A stretch of DNA of 64,000 nucleotides from Daedaleopsis sinensis (Eukaryota > Basidiomycota > Agaricomycetes > Polyporales > Polyporaceae). Below the pieces are notes generated by a model. That model was not told the origin of the DNA, made no database searches, and worked only from the letters and a program-made list of their open reading frames with translations. The position numbers and the translations under genes were made by a program. The stretch covers positions 2,294,001 through 2,358,000 of the forward strand of contig CM066303.1 of NCBI GenBank assembly GCA_033807695.1, in the 5' to 3' direction. Positions 32,881 to 45,659 of this stretch are shown piece after piece; the first letter of the stretch is position 1; each line of letters starts with the position of its first letter.

Positions 32881-35680
32881 TTATTCCAGTTTTGGTTGAC
32901 ATCTGTACCGCGGATCTAAATGGCCTTTCCATCCAACTATGCGGTTCTGTAAGTATAGTACGTTGCACAGGTGAACAATATTGCGTACCACACTTCCAGC
33001 AGTCAAGCAGATGGTCGGGATCGCTGTATATGATCAATAGATATTCTATCAGTCTCGGATTAGAGTCTCGAACGGATACTAAAAACATGCTCACTACTTC
33101 CGTTTCACCGCGAGTAGTTTGTCATAGTGGTCGCCCCAAAATGCTACTGTGTAGTCTGGCTCGAACAGTGAAGCTTCGTTCTATACAGATACGGTAATGG
33201 GGCATGAGAAATGACCCCCATATGATATTAAGATATCTACAACATAGAGTCGTTGGACGTACCCAATAAACTCCAGACTTGGGTGCAATATTTCGCAATA
33301 CTTGAGTGTCAGCCTCTAGACGCTGGTAGATTTGTGTGCGTTGGGATATCGTCGCGTTGTAAGTCCAGTAGTCGATGTATATCACCTAAGGGAGAGGTTG
33401 TCTTATAAGAAAGTGATACTGCGGGAATACAAGGAGGCGTACAACGCACATGCCAGATGGATGATCGCCAAGCAGGGCTTACGCTCGTCATACCGTCATC
33501 CTTGAAGAAGTATGGTGCCACAGCGAATAGAAAAACAATAGTGTGTCTCTGTGCTGCCGCAAGAATAGCGTCACGTAGCTCCTTGCGCCGTGTCGGAGAC
33601 TTGAAAACTGTGGCAGGTATAAGCCGTGAGGCCAGCACGGAGGGGGCGTTGTCAGGCTAGAAAAGTGACCAGGTCATTACCGCCGTGAGCCTGTCAGCGA
33701 GCCGTAATGAGAGTCGACATACAATGGTTGTGGGGCGGACGAATTGATTGTAGAAAGATAAATAGGACGTCTGCTTTTGAAGCAAGAATGTTCCATTGAG
33801 CTTGGTTTCAACGAGGTGTTTGAGATCGGCCATCGTTTCCGCGGCCTCGTTCATGTTCACAAGTGGGTTCACAAATGTCAACCCTAAGGCTGGCTACATA
33901 TATGATGTTTCAGATATCTGGGACGGAGATACCCGGAACGGGTTATAATGAAACTGTGTGAACATACATCAATGTACCCGCCCCAGCCTGGTCCGACTTT
34001 CGTAAGCATGAGGCATAGTCCATGATCGGCAGATGATATACCTTTGGTAGCAAGCGGAAGAGCATTGTCGATTAGAAACTCAACATACTTCTCTTGTACA
34101 GAAATAGTCGGTACATCCTTGAAGGCTGTGACAACCCTGTAGAGTTGAATGTTAGAAGTACGCGAGCAAAGTTCGACGCGGGAGAACCACTGACACGGGA
34201 AAGGTCAGCCTCGGAAGCGCTCTCATTGTCACTCGCAATACAACACCGAACGTCCCACCGCCTCCACCACGCAAGGCGGAAAAGAGGTCTACATCTGAAC
34301 ATGCGTTGACGATTCTATGTGCACCATCAGGCGTGACGACTTCAAACTCTAGCTGATTTTAGTGTTCGAGGAATGTTTTAGTGTCTCGCGCGTAATTTGT
34401 GCCAAACTTATATACTCACCACCTGGTCCACTGCCAATCCGAGCGTGTTTGAGAACGCGCTGTAAGACTCTAATTAGCGAGCTGTCTTTATTATCTTGCA
34501 CTATGGTAAGAGGTTAACCTGTGGCCTCCACCCTGAACGGATTAATCAGATACGTGGAGACGAAGTTATAACCGGCTGAGGCTAACCATGACATAACCGC
34601 CTCCACTGGCAATTGAGCTATCGGCACCCCCAGGTATGGTGACATTGTGCGAGTCTGCGAATTTGGCTAGTTCGCCCAGGAGGACACCAGTCTAGATAGA
34701 ACGCGACTGAGATTCAACTATGATCACTGTACCTAGATTCACGTACCCCGAAGGTCACCGCGGGTCCTCCATTGGAATTACAACCTAAAGGAACAAAGGA
34801 TTCGCTGAAAGATAGCTTCACAAAGGCAAGCAATTATAGGTTAGTCGCTCAATATGAAGCGTAGATACACGTACGTCTTGAATATTGTGCATCTGTAGGC
34901 TCGTAGTCAATGCTGGGTGATGCTACACTACTGCGTGCATCATACTGACCCAAAGCGCTAAGGATCCAACAGCAGAGCTGCGACCTAGGTAGTCATGCTA
35001 TGGCCCGAGAGCTGAGTTACGGGCATCTACTTGAAGAGGAACCGCAAACTGACCCCTGTATTCTTGATCGACAATGGCATACCAGTCCGTCGTGTGAAGT
35101 CGAACGCCGCGATGATATCTTGCGCGCTTCGTACATCCACCTGTATTTTGTACCAGCGTGACGTGTCAAGTTATGAGCGTCCTTGAGACTCAAAAGATTA
35201 CGAACATAGTAACTTGGCAAGTTTCCCTGCTCACATCTACTTGGTGGGAGAAAGGCGTGCGTATTGCCGGGAGTACCCCAGTCCAACAAGCATTGTTCCC
35301 CCGTCGCTTGACATACGGTTCCGACGTTCTGGAAGTAAATTATTGATCAAAGTCAGGCGACATCGATGAAGCTGAACACATACATTCAAATATGCGCCAA
35401 AATCTGAGGTGAGGTTGTCTGTCCAAAGGTGCGTTCAATGAGATGATTATTCATCCTGTGTACGAAACTCACCTCGTTGCGTGTACGTCTCAATTGCCCG
35501 TGCGCACGCTTCGTGCTCCAAGTGACCATGCACGTCTGAGGCAGCCAGAGGAAAGCAAGGGCGCGAGAAGGGTATTACTACTTGCACGCGTCCTCCGAGA
35601 GTCGCATTCAGCCTACTGAGTGCTGAAAGATAGTATGGAGGCAGCGGCACGGAGTGGACATGAGAAGCGGATACCCCCAT
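32881..35680 (-). CDS. FAD-linked oxidoreductase, BBE type, many exons
   Basis: Read on the minus strand from ATG 35680: [15 protein letters not shown] and [15 protein letters not shown] (N-terminal part); [14 protein letters not shown]; the FAD-binding PCMH half with [27 protein letters not shown] split over smaller pieces; [33 protein letters not shown]. Then come [15 protein letters not shown], a small GGGHS exon, [66 protein letters not shown] and [17 protein letters not shown]. The BBE C-terminus has [12 protein letters not shown] and [14 protein letters not shown], ending at 32881. About 12-14 exons, mostly with GT-AG borders. All hallmark blocks are present, so probably functional; it oxidises an unknown, often secreted or secondary-metabolite, substrate. 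Confidence 0.8.
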
Positions 35681-36340
35681 GAGAACGGCGCCGTAGACGA
35701 TGAAGAATTCTGATGAGTGGTCTGCATTTCTTCTCCACTTGAGCCCGGAGTCTTAAAGCAAATGACCTGAAGCCTGATACATTGACAGCGCGAGCCAGGG
35801 ACCGTCGGGCCTGGGGACACGAAGTAGTCATTGTTCGATCACTCTACCTGTACCGCACACCTTCAAATCAGTACATACGGGGCTTCCTTCCATCAAGATG
35901 CGATGGCTCACAACACGCTGAGAGGCACGAGATGCCATGTTTGGCCTTTTGTTTAGCAAATCTAAGAGGAGAGGTAAGCAAGGGGTAAGTAAAGCACAGT
36001 GGCCGCAGCAATGCCGACCGTCCAGCGAGCGCCAGCGAAGCAAGTTTAGACGCCGAATACCGCACGGTAGTTGTGATCCGAGTCTCAGTCTGACGTTCAA
36101 TATCAGCTTCCAACTCGGCGGGACCTCCACTGACATCCACTGACAGCTGTATCAAGATTCTACTTCAAATTTCACGATCAAACTTACAAGTACTTCTCGA
36201 AATCTGTTCAACTCATCAAAACGGGCTCAAGGCTGTCACAGCCGCTTGGTCACGGCCTCACCGCCATGATTCGAAGGATGTCTTCGTGCTGCAGGCCGCT
36301 AGGACACCGCTTAGTACTTCTCACCCCTCCTTCAGTGTGC
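35681..36340. other. Divergent promoter region, flavoprotein / second P450
   Basis: About 0.6 kb separating the divergent starts of the flavoprotein (minus) and the second P450 (plus), so it could act as a shared control region. No motif could be assigned with confidence. An alternative in-frame P450 start lies at 36266. Confidence 0.4.
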
Positions 36341-38497
36341 ATGCAGCGACTTGTCTCGCAATATCTCTCTCTCATGGAAGACCTCAACATTCCAAGTGCG
36401 TTTGGTGTAATTGTGGTGAGGACCTCTCAATTTGAATGTCAACGAAGTACCTGAATGAACACATGCGACGATGTAGGTAGCATCAGTCATCATCTTCTAC
36501 AGCTTGGCCAAGAAAATCCAGGGAGACATCGCTGGGGCGACTCTCTTCGCATTCTACCTTGCTCTAGCTGGCGTATACACCGTTCTTTACCCCGAATGGA
36601 GCATTGCTAGGTCACTCACCCGCTCGGCATTCCTCCTCGCCTCATCGTTCGTCACCATATCCATATGCTGCGCCGCATTCCGCCTATCCCCTGTACATTC
36701 CCTGCACAAGATACCTGGCCCTCTTCTCAACCGTATCACCGAGCTTCCCTTGGCATACCATGCTGCTCGGCTCATTCGCCACCGGTATCTTTACGAGTTG
36801 CACGCAAAATACGGCCCTATAGTGCGAACAGGTCAGCTCATCGCGTGCCACTATCTTACCCATAGCAATCAGTGACGTTCTCGACAGCCCCGAACAGTGT
36901 ATCCATCAACTCGAACGCAGCTCTGTATATTATACACAAGTCCGCGCAATGCTTTGACAAGACTGCAGCCTACGATTTACATCTCAAAGGCGAGGGCCTG
37001 TTTTTTGTGAAAGAACGAGATCGCCACGCTGTGATCAGGCGTCCGTGGAGTCGCGCGTTCTCCGGGCATGCGTGCGTCTGGTTAAATTTTAGGAGCCCTT
37101 TCTCGCCTCGGTTGATGTGACGTCTTAGACTCAAGCATTACACCGAGCCCCTGTTTCGCACCACACAAGCCTACGTCGACCGTCTTCTGCAAGATGTCAA
37201 AAAGAACGGCGTCGTCGACCTCGTCAGGTGTACAGACCAATGGGCTTTCGACACTGCTGTCAGTGATTCAGGTCATATCATGCATAGATCGTATTTGTCC
37301 TGACACACGTACGACATCTGCAGGCTCTCCTGACTTTTGGCGGCAACGGTACAGAGACGGTACTATGGGATTCTGTCGCATTCGAGTCGTTCGCACTGAT
37401 TACAATCTAACAGAGCCTGTTGGCTTCCAATGATCCAGCAGGGCTAGCCGAGAAGCCGCGCATAGCGTTAGCGTCGTTCGAGTTGTAAGTGTCATTGTCT
37501 ATCGCTCTGAGGTTATATCGTACTCAGCGTAATACTTTGACTTAGCTTCAGTCATTTTCCTTGGCTATTTCACGTACTCAAACACTTTCCCACCGCCATA
37601 TTCAGGCAGGTCGAGGAATTCTCCCTAAGGCAGGCGGAACGGAGGCTAGGCGCGAGGCAGGTCCAATTTCGGGATATTTTCTCATATTGGATCGAAGAAA
37701 CAGACAATGTCGACCTCGACAAGCTAGCGACTGAATCCTTGGCAGCCATAATAGCAGGTGCGCTATCTTTGACGACGGAACTGTGAAATGTTGCTCATGA
37801 CTTCGTCTAGCGACTGAGACCATCGGTTCGATGACATCACTCGTTTTCTTCTTCCTCCTTGACAATCCGATATGGCATAAATCACTCTACGAGGAACTCG
37901 ATTCAACGTTCAGCCCTTCCTCGCCCTTATCTGTCAGCTCCGTAGACCAGCTCGACGGACTTCCGATACTCAATGCAGTTATTCAAGAAGCTTTCCGACT
38001 TGGGGCGATTTTCTCTGGCCTCGGTCGTGTGGTTCCACCTGGTGGTGCAGTGTTAGATGGCCACTACTTGCCTGAAGGCACGTCTGTCTCGGTGCCAATA
38101 TATGCTCGACACCTCAGCCCAGAGGATTTTGGTCCAGAGCCAAGCATCTTCGACCCGCAAAGATGGCTCACAAAATCTTTCGATCGACCGATGGAGCTCC
38201 TTACATTTGGTGCAGGTGAGCGCAGGTGTTCAATGCATCCATAACAACGAAACTCAGATGAAACGCTGCAAAGGACCCTTCAACTGTGTTGGGAAGAAAC
38301 TCGCATACAAACAGACACGCCTAGTGCTGGCATGCACGTTCTTACAGCTCAACATCGCACATGTGGAAGGGTTTGACACGAAGAAGTTTTGGGCGGCGGT
38401 TGGCAATCTTCGTGCCACTATAATCAGAGAGCCTTTGCAGGTAGTAGTAGCCCCACGGTTAGGCAGGGATTCCGTAGTGCTATCTCCGACTGATTGA
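36341..38497 (+). CDS. Cytochrome P450 (second), 9 exons
   Basis: Exons 36341-36415, 36477-36831, 36888-37071, 37129-37258, 37324-37359 (36 nt), 37414-37484, 37546-37757, 37811-38215 and 38274-38497 join in frame to 563 residues. The N-terminus has several hydrophobic segments (GATLFAFYLALAGVYTVLY and ASSFVTISICCAAF), then LHKIPGPLLNRITELPL. Further marks: YGPIVRTAPNSVSI, FSGHALKHYTEPLF, WAFDTAALLTFGGNGTE, I-helix ATETIGSMTS (about 355), ExxR in QEAFRLGA, FDPQRW, and heme loop FGAGPFNCVG with Cys494. It resembles basidiomycete P450s of the tryprostatin B 6-hydroxylase-like type. All core motifs are intact. It could also start at 36266, adding 25 residues. Confidence 0.86.
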
Positions 38498-39056
38498 TAC
38501 GCCGATGTGGTATCAATCGACCATGTAAATTATCTTGGGTGTTTTCAAGTTACCAGTCGATTTAATATTCGGAAAGAACTCAGGGCCTAGCTGTTTAGTA
38601 CCAGGTGGACTCACAGTCGGCTGAGGGCCGGGACTGCAAGCGTTCGGCGTGCACTGATTCCGAGCTCGGCGTGAGTCCGAGAGACGCTCTAGTAGTAGAA
38701 CTTGATGTTGATGTGTAGATGGGTTCACAGGATCAAATTCCTGACGGGCGCGATGAAGACTTCGAACAAGGTTGCTTCCTGTGAAGAAGATACAGGAACT
38801 GGGGTAGCCTCCTTGGCGCCGACACTTCTTGTTCCTAGCATTGGGGTCTTCGTCTTCCAAATAATATGCAGCCGCGCCGCAGCCCGGCGAAGGACCCGTG
38901 CGTGTGACTGTGAAGGTGGGAGGTTGCAGCCTTCTATCATGAACTCTATCTCGATTGTTTCACTGGCGTATTTGAGCGGCCTCGGATGAGGAGAACACCG
39001 CTACTGCGCCTCAAGCTCAGCCCCTTCATCGTCGCCTCCTACATCTTCACTCCGCA
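38498..39056. other. Intergenic between P450 and SDR genes
   Basis: No gene recognised. It holds the P450 3' end and the presumed promoter of the SDR; both genes run in the same direction. Confidence 0.4.
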
Positions 39057-40719
39057 ATGCCCGCTGTGCAGCCTCCCGCAACTGTCCTCGTCACCGGTGT
39101 CTCTGGCTTCACTGGAAGTTGGATCGCTCGGGCTCTCCTTGAGCACCAATACGTCGTCCGTGGAACCGTTCGCTCGGAGAAGAAGGCTGCGTATGTCTCA
39201 GAGCTTTTCAAGACCCACGGAGAGCGTTTCAAGCCCGTGGTCATACCCGACATCTCTAAGGCGCGCATACGCTCGCTCCTTGTCATTGTGACACGCGGAC
39301 TGACACCGCTACATTCCATAGGGAGATGCATTTGACAGCGTCATCGACGATTCGATTGATGCCATAATCCATGTTGTGCGCACAGGTCTTTTCATATGCT
39401 GCTCATCATGGCTGACTCTGGCCCGTGGTCACCACGCTCAAGGCCGGTGTGGCGGAGCTGTCTTCAACTGATTCTTCGGGTGCGCACAAGTACCTCGGTA
39501 ATCTCCTCAAGCGAGTATTCACCCTTCGTCCTCGCCGGCCAGATATTATGGGTCCGAACACTGACAGTGTCGTCAACCTGCTTGAGAGCACGCTGCGCAA
39601 TGGGTAAGCATGTGCATGCCTTCGTCACGCGGTCGCCACCGAATTGATCTCGCACAACAGGAAGAACGTGAAGCGCGTCGTGTATATGTCGTCCGCACAG
39701 GCGATGCTTGGTCACGACGACATTTTCCATGTGTATACTGAGGTATGTCGTGATTTTTTCATATTTAGATGCATAGACCGCGACGCTGACACGAGGCACG
39801 CTTTGTATAGGACGATTGGGCTGAAAAAGCCGTCGCGCTTGTGCAGGAGAAAGGTAGTCGGGCTGGTGGCGAGGCGCTGTACCGCGCGAGCAAGGTACTC
39901 GCCGAACGCGCTATCGTCGACTTCGTCGAGAACCACAACGGCGAGATTGGTTGGGATGCCACTCGGATTCTCCCTGCCTGGGTAAGTTTCTACGCTTCCT
40001 TTCGAACTAGCATATAGCTGACTCAGAACATGCAGGTCTTCGGTGTAAGTTGGGTGTTATATAGAGGTTCAGTGCCATGCTAACCCTTCCTTCTCCTCAC
40101 TTCAGCCTCTCATCCACGACGTATGTCCTGTCGTTACAGCACTCGCATTGAATGCGTACCGAGACTGATATCACCTTCCGACAGTGGAAGTCCGTCGATG
40201 ACCTCAACCTCTCTTCTAAGATCATGTACCAACAGCTTACGACGCCGCGTGACAATGACAAGGTCAACGACTATGCATCGGAGTACATCGACGTTCGTGA
40301 CGTCGCGGAAGCGTTTGTCGCCGCTCTCAAAGTGGAGGAGGCAGGAAACGAGCGATTCATCCTCGACGCAGGTCCGTATTGTTTTTCATCCGTGTCGTAC
40401 ACCTTTGCTACCTCGTATTCTGACGAAGTTTTGTACAGGCGCATACACGTTCCAGAACCTCTGTGAGCACTCTGACTGCCTCTCATATAGCTTCGAGAGC
40501 TGACGCTGCGGTGCTGGTGATGTTGCAGACGACGCCGTGCACAAAGCAGCCCCAGACTTGCAAGGTGTTGTCCGAGGAAACACGAATGCGCCAGCGTTCG
40601 CCTTCCCAGGCGGCTTCTGCGACGCGAGCAAGGCGAAACGTGTGCTGCAACTGAAGGAGTTCAGAAGCCTTGGGGAGTGCGCAGTCGACACCTACAAGAG
40701 CATCCAGACGAAGTTGTGA
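39057..40719 (+). CDS. NAD(P)-dependent epimerase/dihydroflavonol-reductase-like SDR
   Basis: ATG at 39057 with the Rossmann motif LVTGVSGFTGSWIARALLE, then VVRGTVRSEKKAAYV. Later pieces: DSVVNLLESTLRNG, KRVVYMSSAQAML, the active-site ALYRASKVLAERA (YxxxK), GWDATRILPAW, VFG, PLIHD, YIDVRDVAEAFVAALK and a C-terminal exon 40529-40719. Two tiny exons are clear: 9 nt (40036-40044) and 15 nt (40106-40120), both with proper GT-AG neighbours. The region 39261-39540 is less clear. The first intron seems to start with GC (39261), and a coherent frame from IIHVV to the next exon needs a shift near 39540. The gene may be functional with unusual splicing or recently damaged. It would reduce a carbonyl in the cytosol; substrate unknown. 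Confidence 0.65.
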
Positions 40720-41116
40720 AGAGCGCATGATTTCCGCCCTGTGTAGAACAAGATCGCTCGTTACGAGATCGTGTAATGTTTCGGTACTATGTAGGCCAGT
40801 TCGAGAAACAAGCTTGAGGACAACCACAGCTGAACTGTATGTGACTCCGTAAGAGGGAGAACCCCAGGGATCAGTACAATATATGAACCTCGTCGTGAAA
40901 TAAGTATGGTAAGCTTGGAGGCGCAAAAATCTACAAAACTCCTCGGCTTGCACGAAGAGAGTCAGCATGGTCACATCCGTGAGCACATGAGACATGGGGA
41001 TCATCAAGAATTCATTCGATGGTTGATCAGGCAAGTCTTCTAGGGTTTGCGATCACCTTTCATAGTACAACAGGTAAGTCCATGGCTAGTACAGGCTTCT
41101 ATTCTAGAGTTCATCG
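40720..41116. other. Short intergenic stretch, convergent gene ends
   Basis: About 0.4 kb between the stop codons of the convergent SDR and Pol III subunit genes. No gene recognised. Confidence 0.4.
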
Positions 41117-44100
41117 CTATGCGTCGTCAAGGACCAATCGAGGGACTACGTTCATGGCCATAAGCTGATAATGCAAAGTCATATATTAGCATCACCGTCA
41201 AAGTCAAAGGATATAGTAGAGGGCCTACCTCCTGGAATAACAGCTTCGCTGCGTACGGGATCGTGAGCTGCGCCATCTTCTTCGACGACTTGCAGTACGA
41301 GCACCAGCCGTTGTAGCCCATCAACCCACAGGATTCGCATGCGTCCACCTGGAACTGGTCGGACGAGATCATGAGCCGCTCGAGCAGCAGCTGCGTCGCG
41401 CCGTAGCCGATCAGGCAGTCGCGCTCCATCTCACCCAAACGCAGACCACCCTCGCGCGAGCGACCCTCCGTCGGCTGCCGTGTCAGTGTCGCACGCGGGC
41501 CTCTGTGCTCCGGACGTGAGTCGCAGGTCTCTGTAGGGTAGACGATGTGTAACGAACCTTGCACGCGCATGCATCTTGTCCATGACCATATGTTCTGTAG
41601 ACGACAGTCAGCGCTTCGCAATACGCAACCCCGTGTATAGATCCTCACTGAGTTTCTAAAGGTCCACAGAACATCAGTGACTTGCTCAGCGGTAGGTAGC
41701 GACGCAAGCCTCTCACCTGATAGTAGATCGGCCCGAAATACACATAAGCCTCCAATGGCTCGCCAGTGATACCGCTCGTGAGCATGTCCTTCCCCGCGTA
41801 GCTGAAGCCATTTTCGACTAGTATTCGAGACATGTCCTCGACCTAGATAACGAGCGGATTCAACACGCGGAAATTCTAGGAGCGTCATAACACTGACTTT
41901 AGATCCGCCAAATGCAGTTCCGTACTGTAGCTTCCCAGCGAGGACCCCAGCCTATGTGGCGATATTAGCACATCAGCGAAATAAGAAATACAATCCTCAG
42001 TGCCGTACCTTCCCGGCCAGAAGTTCTATCATCTTCCCTACCGTCATACGCGACGGGAAACCGTGAGGGTTCATGATAGTGTCTATGACGCCCGCGTCAG
42101 AAATTTCACGACATTGCACGTTCGCCGACTTACCGGGTACAATGCCCTGGTCGTTGAAAGGCATATCCTCCTGATTGACGATAAGCCCGCACACACCCTT
42201 CTGCCCGTGCCGCGACGAGAACTTGTCTCCGAGTTCTGGCCGCCGCGTTTGCCGAATAAGCACCTTGATCAGCGTCTGGTCGTTGTCGGTGTCGGTGATC
42301 ATGACCTTGTCGATCTGTCCCGCGACAGGCGACTTGTATGTCATGGGCGTGTTCTTATACGGGACCGTGGCGGCTTGGCCCGTGAACGAGTTGTCGTTCG
42401 CGTTCGTCGGGGCCTGTTTGTTGATGTAGACGTCCCCAGGGTCAACGCGCTCCCCGACACCCGCCAGGCCGTCGGCTTGGATGATGTCGTACTTCTTCTG
42501 CACCTGCCCGTTCTCGTCCAAAGGTGCGTCGGCTAATCGGTCGAATCTAAACTCGCAAGCTCGATACGTTTCACAAAGATTCAGTGTGGACATAGACATA
42601 CGTTCCGTTGGGATATTTGCGAATGAGCGTTGCGTTCTTGCGCAAGACTTGACAGCGACCGTATCCACGATCGAGACTCGCCTGAAGCATGGCGCGTGGT
42701 CAGGGAACCGTCATAAGCATAGTACGAACATGTACGAACCTTGTTCAAGATAAGGGCGTCCTCGATATCATACCCCGAATAACTCATCACAGCCACAGTC
42801 GCGTTCTGCCCTGCTGGTAATCGGTCGTATCCGATGAGCTCAATCGTCTTTGTCTTGACCATAGGCTGCTGAGGATAGACCGACAGGTAGAGCAGAGTGT
42901 CGATACGGTTGAGCTGGTTGTATCCGATAGCCCCAATGGCCTGTTTACCCATAGCACACTGGTATGTATTGCGCGGAGACTGGTTGTGATGCGGGTAGGG
43001 AATGAGACCAGCGACAGCTCCCAGTAGTGTGAACGGCTCAATCTCGAGGTGGGTCGTCCCAGGGACGATGTCCTTTTCATATAGTGCAATGTACGAGTCA
43101 TTTTCCTCGTTGACATCGAGGTACTCCACGAGTCCCTTCCGCAAGAAGTCGTCAAATGTCAGCTGTCCTTGCTTGAGGAGCTGTTTAAGAAAGCATGAGA
43201 GACGGGTGAGCACTGTGGAACTGGTGATCGTACTGTGATATGTTCAGAGTTGACTTTCGGCCTGCCGTTCTCGACGATGATCATCGGGCGACATATGCGA
43301 CCTCCGTCGCTCGCAATGAGCACCGTGCGGTGATGATGATTGATGTACACGCTAACGAACTCGCTGAACCTTCCCGCGCGTCGTAGTCGGCGAAACTGAC
43401 TGACAAATCGTGCGGGATACCGTGTTAGACCGATGATAGCACCGTTCACGTTCACGACGAAGGTATGGGGTCCGTAGATTTCAGCGCCTGTAGCTAGACT
43501 GATGTCTGAGAGCAACCAGTCAGCGAGGTCGTCTTATACGAGCGTGAACATACCTACCCTCCACGCCAAGCATCAACGCTATCCTAACGATCGGGTCCTC
43601 GTCCACGTCAGTCGTGATATGGGACATCAAAGCAAGATTCTTGACAAGACCACATGCTTCTCCTTCGGGTGTGTCGCTAGGGCATAGCATTCCCCACTGA
43701 CTAGGTTGCAGCGCTCGAGGCCCACTGACCTTGCGGGTCTTCTCGAATTGAGACGAAATACGAGTCATCATACCGAGTGCCGAGATGAAAGACAGTCGAC
43801 TAAGAACATGGGTTACACCAGCACGATCCATCTTGAAACGTTTGAGAGACCAGTTGCCTGTCGAGATCGCGCGCACAAAGCCAGAAGTTATATGGTCGCC
43901 TTGGAACTGCATAGTGTTGAAAGCGTCGAACTCGCTTGTGCGAGACGGTTTCTTCAAGACCTTGTCTATCGCTGCCTTGAGGTTTGCGTTGAACGTCTTG
44001 AACAAGTCTTCAAACAGCAGCGCCAAGAGCTGTCCGGCACTATGACGATGGAGCCACGGTCAGTTTTTGTGTCCCTGGTGGAACGAACGAAAGTCTACTT

Positions 44101-45397
44101 ACAGCTCCAATCGTTTGTTGCCGACATAATCGCGGTCGTCAACCATCTTCTCGTCGTCCATAGCCATGAGTACCCGCCGAGTCATGGTAGCAACAAAAAC
44201 AGCCTTGGAGCGGAAGTCGAGTCCACGGACAGGTACGTGCGCGAGGACGATAGTAGCCAGTGCTTCCAGGGCCTCTTCCCATGCAGGGCGCCTTGGGCCG
44301 ATGACTCTGCGATTCACCTTGACTCGAGAACCGATCCACTCGAGTGCTTGGTGGCGGGTGAAAACTCCTAGCTTCGCAGCTTCCTCCAGATTTGGTGAAA
44401 ACGCCGACTTGTAAGCTTCATGGTTCCCAGCAGTGAGAAGGAGTATCTCCTTGTCGGACTGTATGCCAAGTGCCTTGAGGGCGACCGCAATTGGGACATC
44501 TTCGTGGATCGAGTTATGTCTTAGATAGATCTTTCCCTTCTTCGTAGCAACATAAGTCTTCGATTTGAGACCTCCGTGCGTTGATCTGTCCAATGTGCAT
44601 TAGGTCTGTAGATATGTGGGTCTTACTAACCAGATAAACGACCTCTGAGGCTAGGGGAACGGTAGAGGGAAAGGAGGACTCACGATGTACATGACGCCTG
44701 TACGACACCCTTCGTTGGGTCAATTTCGACGATGATACGGTTCTTGCTGAGCTGCTCCTGTACCAAAATAACCTTTTCTGTACCTTTGACGATGAAGTAT
44801 CCGCCAGGATCGAGTGGGCACTCAGTCATACGCGCAAGCTGCGCCTCTGTCCGCCCGGTGAGCACACACTTGTTACTCCGGAGCATGATGGGAAGTCGGC
44901 CAATGTTCACGTTAGCGCGGCGAACGACAGTCCTCCCTCGTGTATATTGGATGGTGACCAGGATGGGGGCACTGTAGGTTGTGTCGCGGAGCCGGCATTC
45001 GTGAGGGGTGACACTCTTGTCGATCGCGTCTGCATCAGTGCGGTCAGGGAAGCCGACGACGATGTCAGTGTATTTGAGCCAGAAGCGCGGGTCAACGTCG
45101 GAAGTAACTTTGTTATTGGCCTTGAGGATGTTCTTGATATCTACGTCGACGAAGTAGTTGAACGAGTCGATATGCTGCTTGACCAAGCCTTTGACCTTGA
45201 GGAAGGCCGGAAGAAGAAGCCATTTGTCCTACAAAGGGGTTGTACTGAGATAAGACAACAGCGTATTCTGCAGTGTATGCACCAGGTATGCATGAACATA
45301 CCTCTACACTCTTGATGGGGTCCGTAAGACTCAGCCCTCGCCAGTTAGTCTGCCCAATACGAGCCCACTCCTCCTCTACTTCCTCAAGTGTGGCCAT
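41117..45397 (-). CDS. rpc2: RNA polymerase III second-largest subunit
   Basis: The likely start is ATG 45397 ([19 protein letters not shown]); the stop is 41117-41119 after [15 protein letters not shown]. Blocks in order: [162 protein letters not shown], the catalytic [52 protein letters not shown]. The C-terminal zinc site [16 protein letters not shown] follows. The DSFNYFV and FWLKY blocks and the absence of Pol II-specific inserts point to Pol III (yeast Ret1/RPC2, human POLR3B) rather than RPB2. About ten introns, one of them 48 nt and open in frame (near 42095-42142). Conserved housekeeping gene transcribing tRNA and 5S genes. Confidence 0.9.
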
Positions 45398-45659
45398 CGG
45401 AGGGTGTATCTGCCTCCGCTCAGAGTATAGGAGCTCCCTTTGTTCCCTCCTTGTTAGACAGAGCTGAGAGACGAGGAGCAGAGAAAGCGAGAGCGGCGAA
45501 GTCAAAGACGAGTTCAATTATGAATCTGATTCAGTCGCGACATGAAGTTCTTTTAACCCTATGACGGGGTTAGGGTCTATGATGGCGCCTATTCGCCGAT
45601 GCTGGCTTAAACGCTCATTACTCTCGGAGTCCCCCCACCGACCTGTAGACCACCATATC

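Noticed and set aside
42000..42536. 178-codon plus-strand frame
   Set aside because: Antisense shadow of the Pol III subunit exon containing [13 protein letters not shown].
41117..45397. Assignment as RPB2 (Pol II) instead of the Pol III subunit
   Set aside because: N-terminal and middle blocks ([21 protein letters not shown], the short C-terminus [15 protein letters not shown]) fit the Pol III subunit better.
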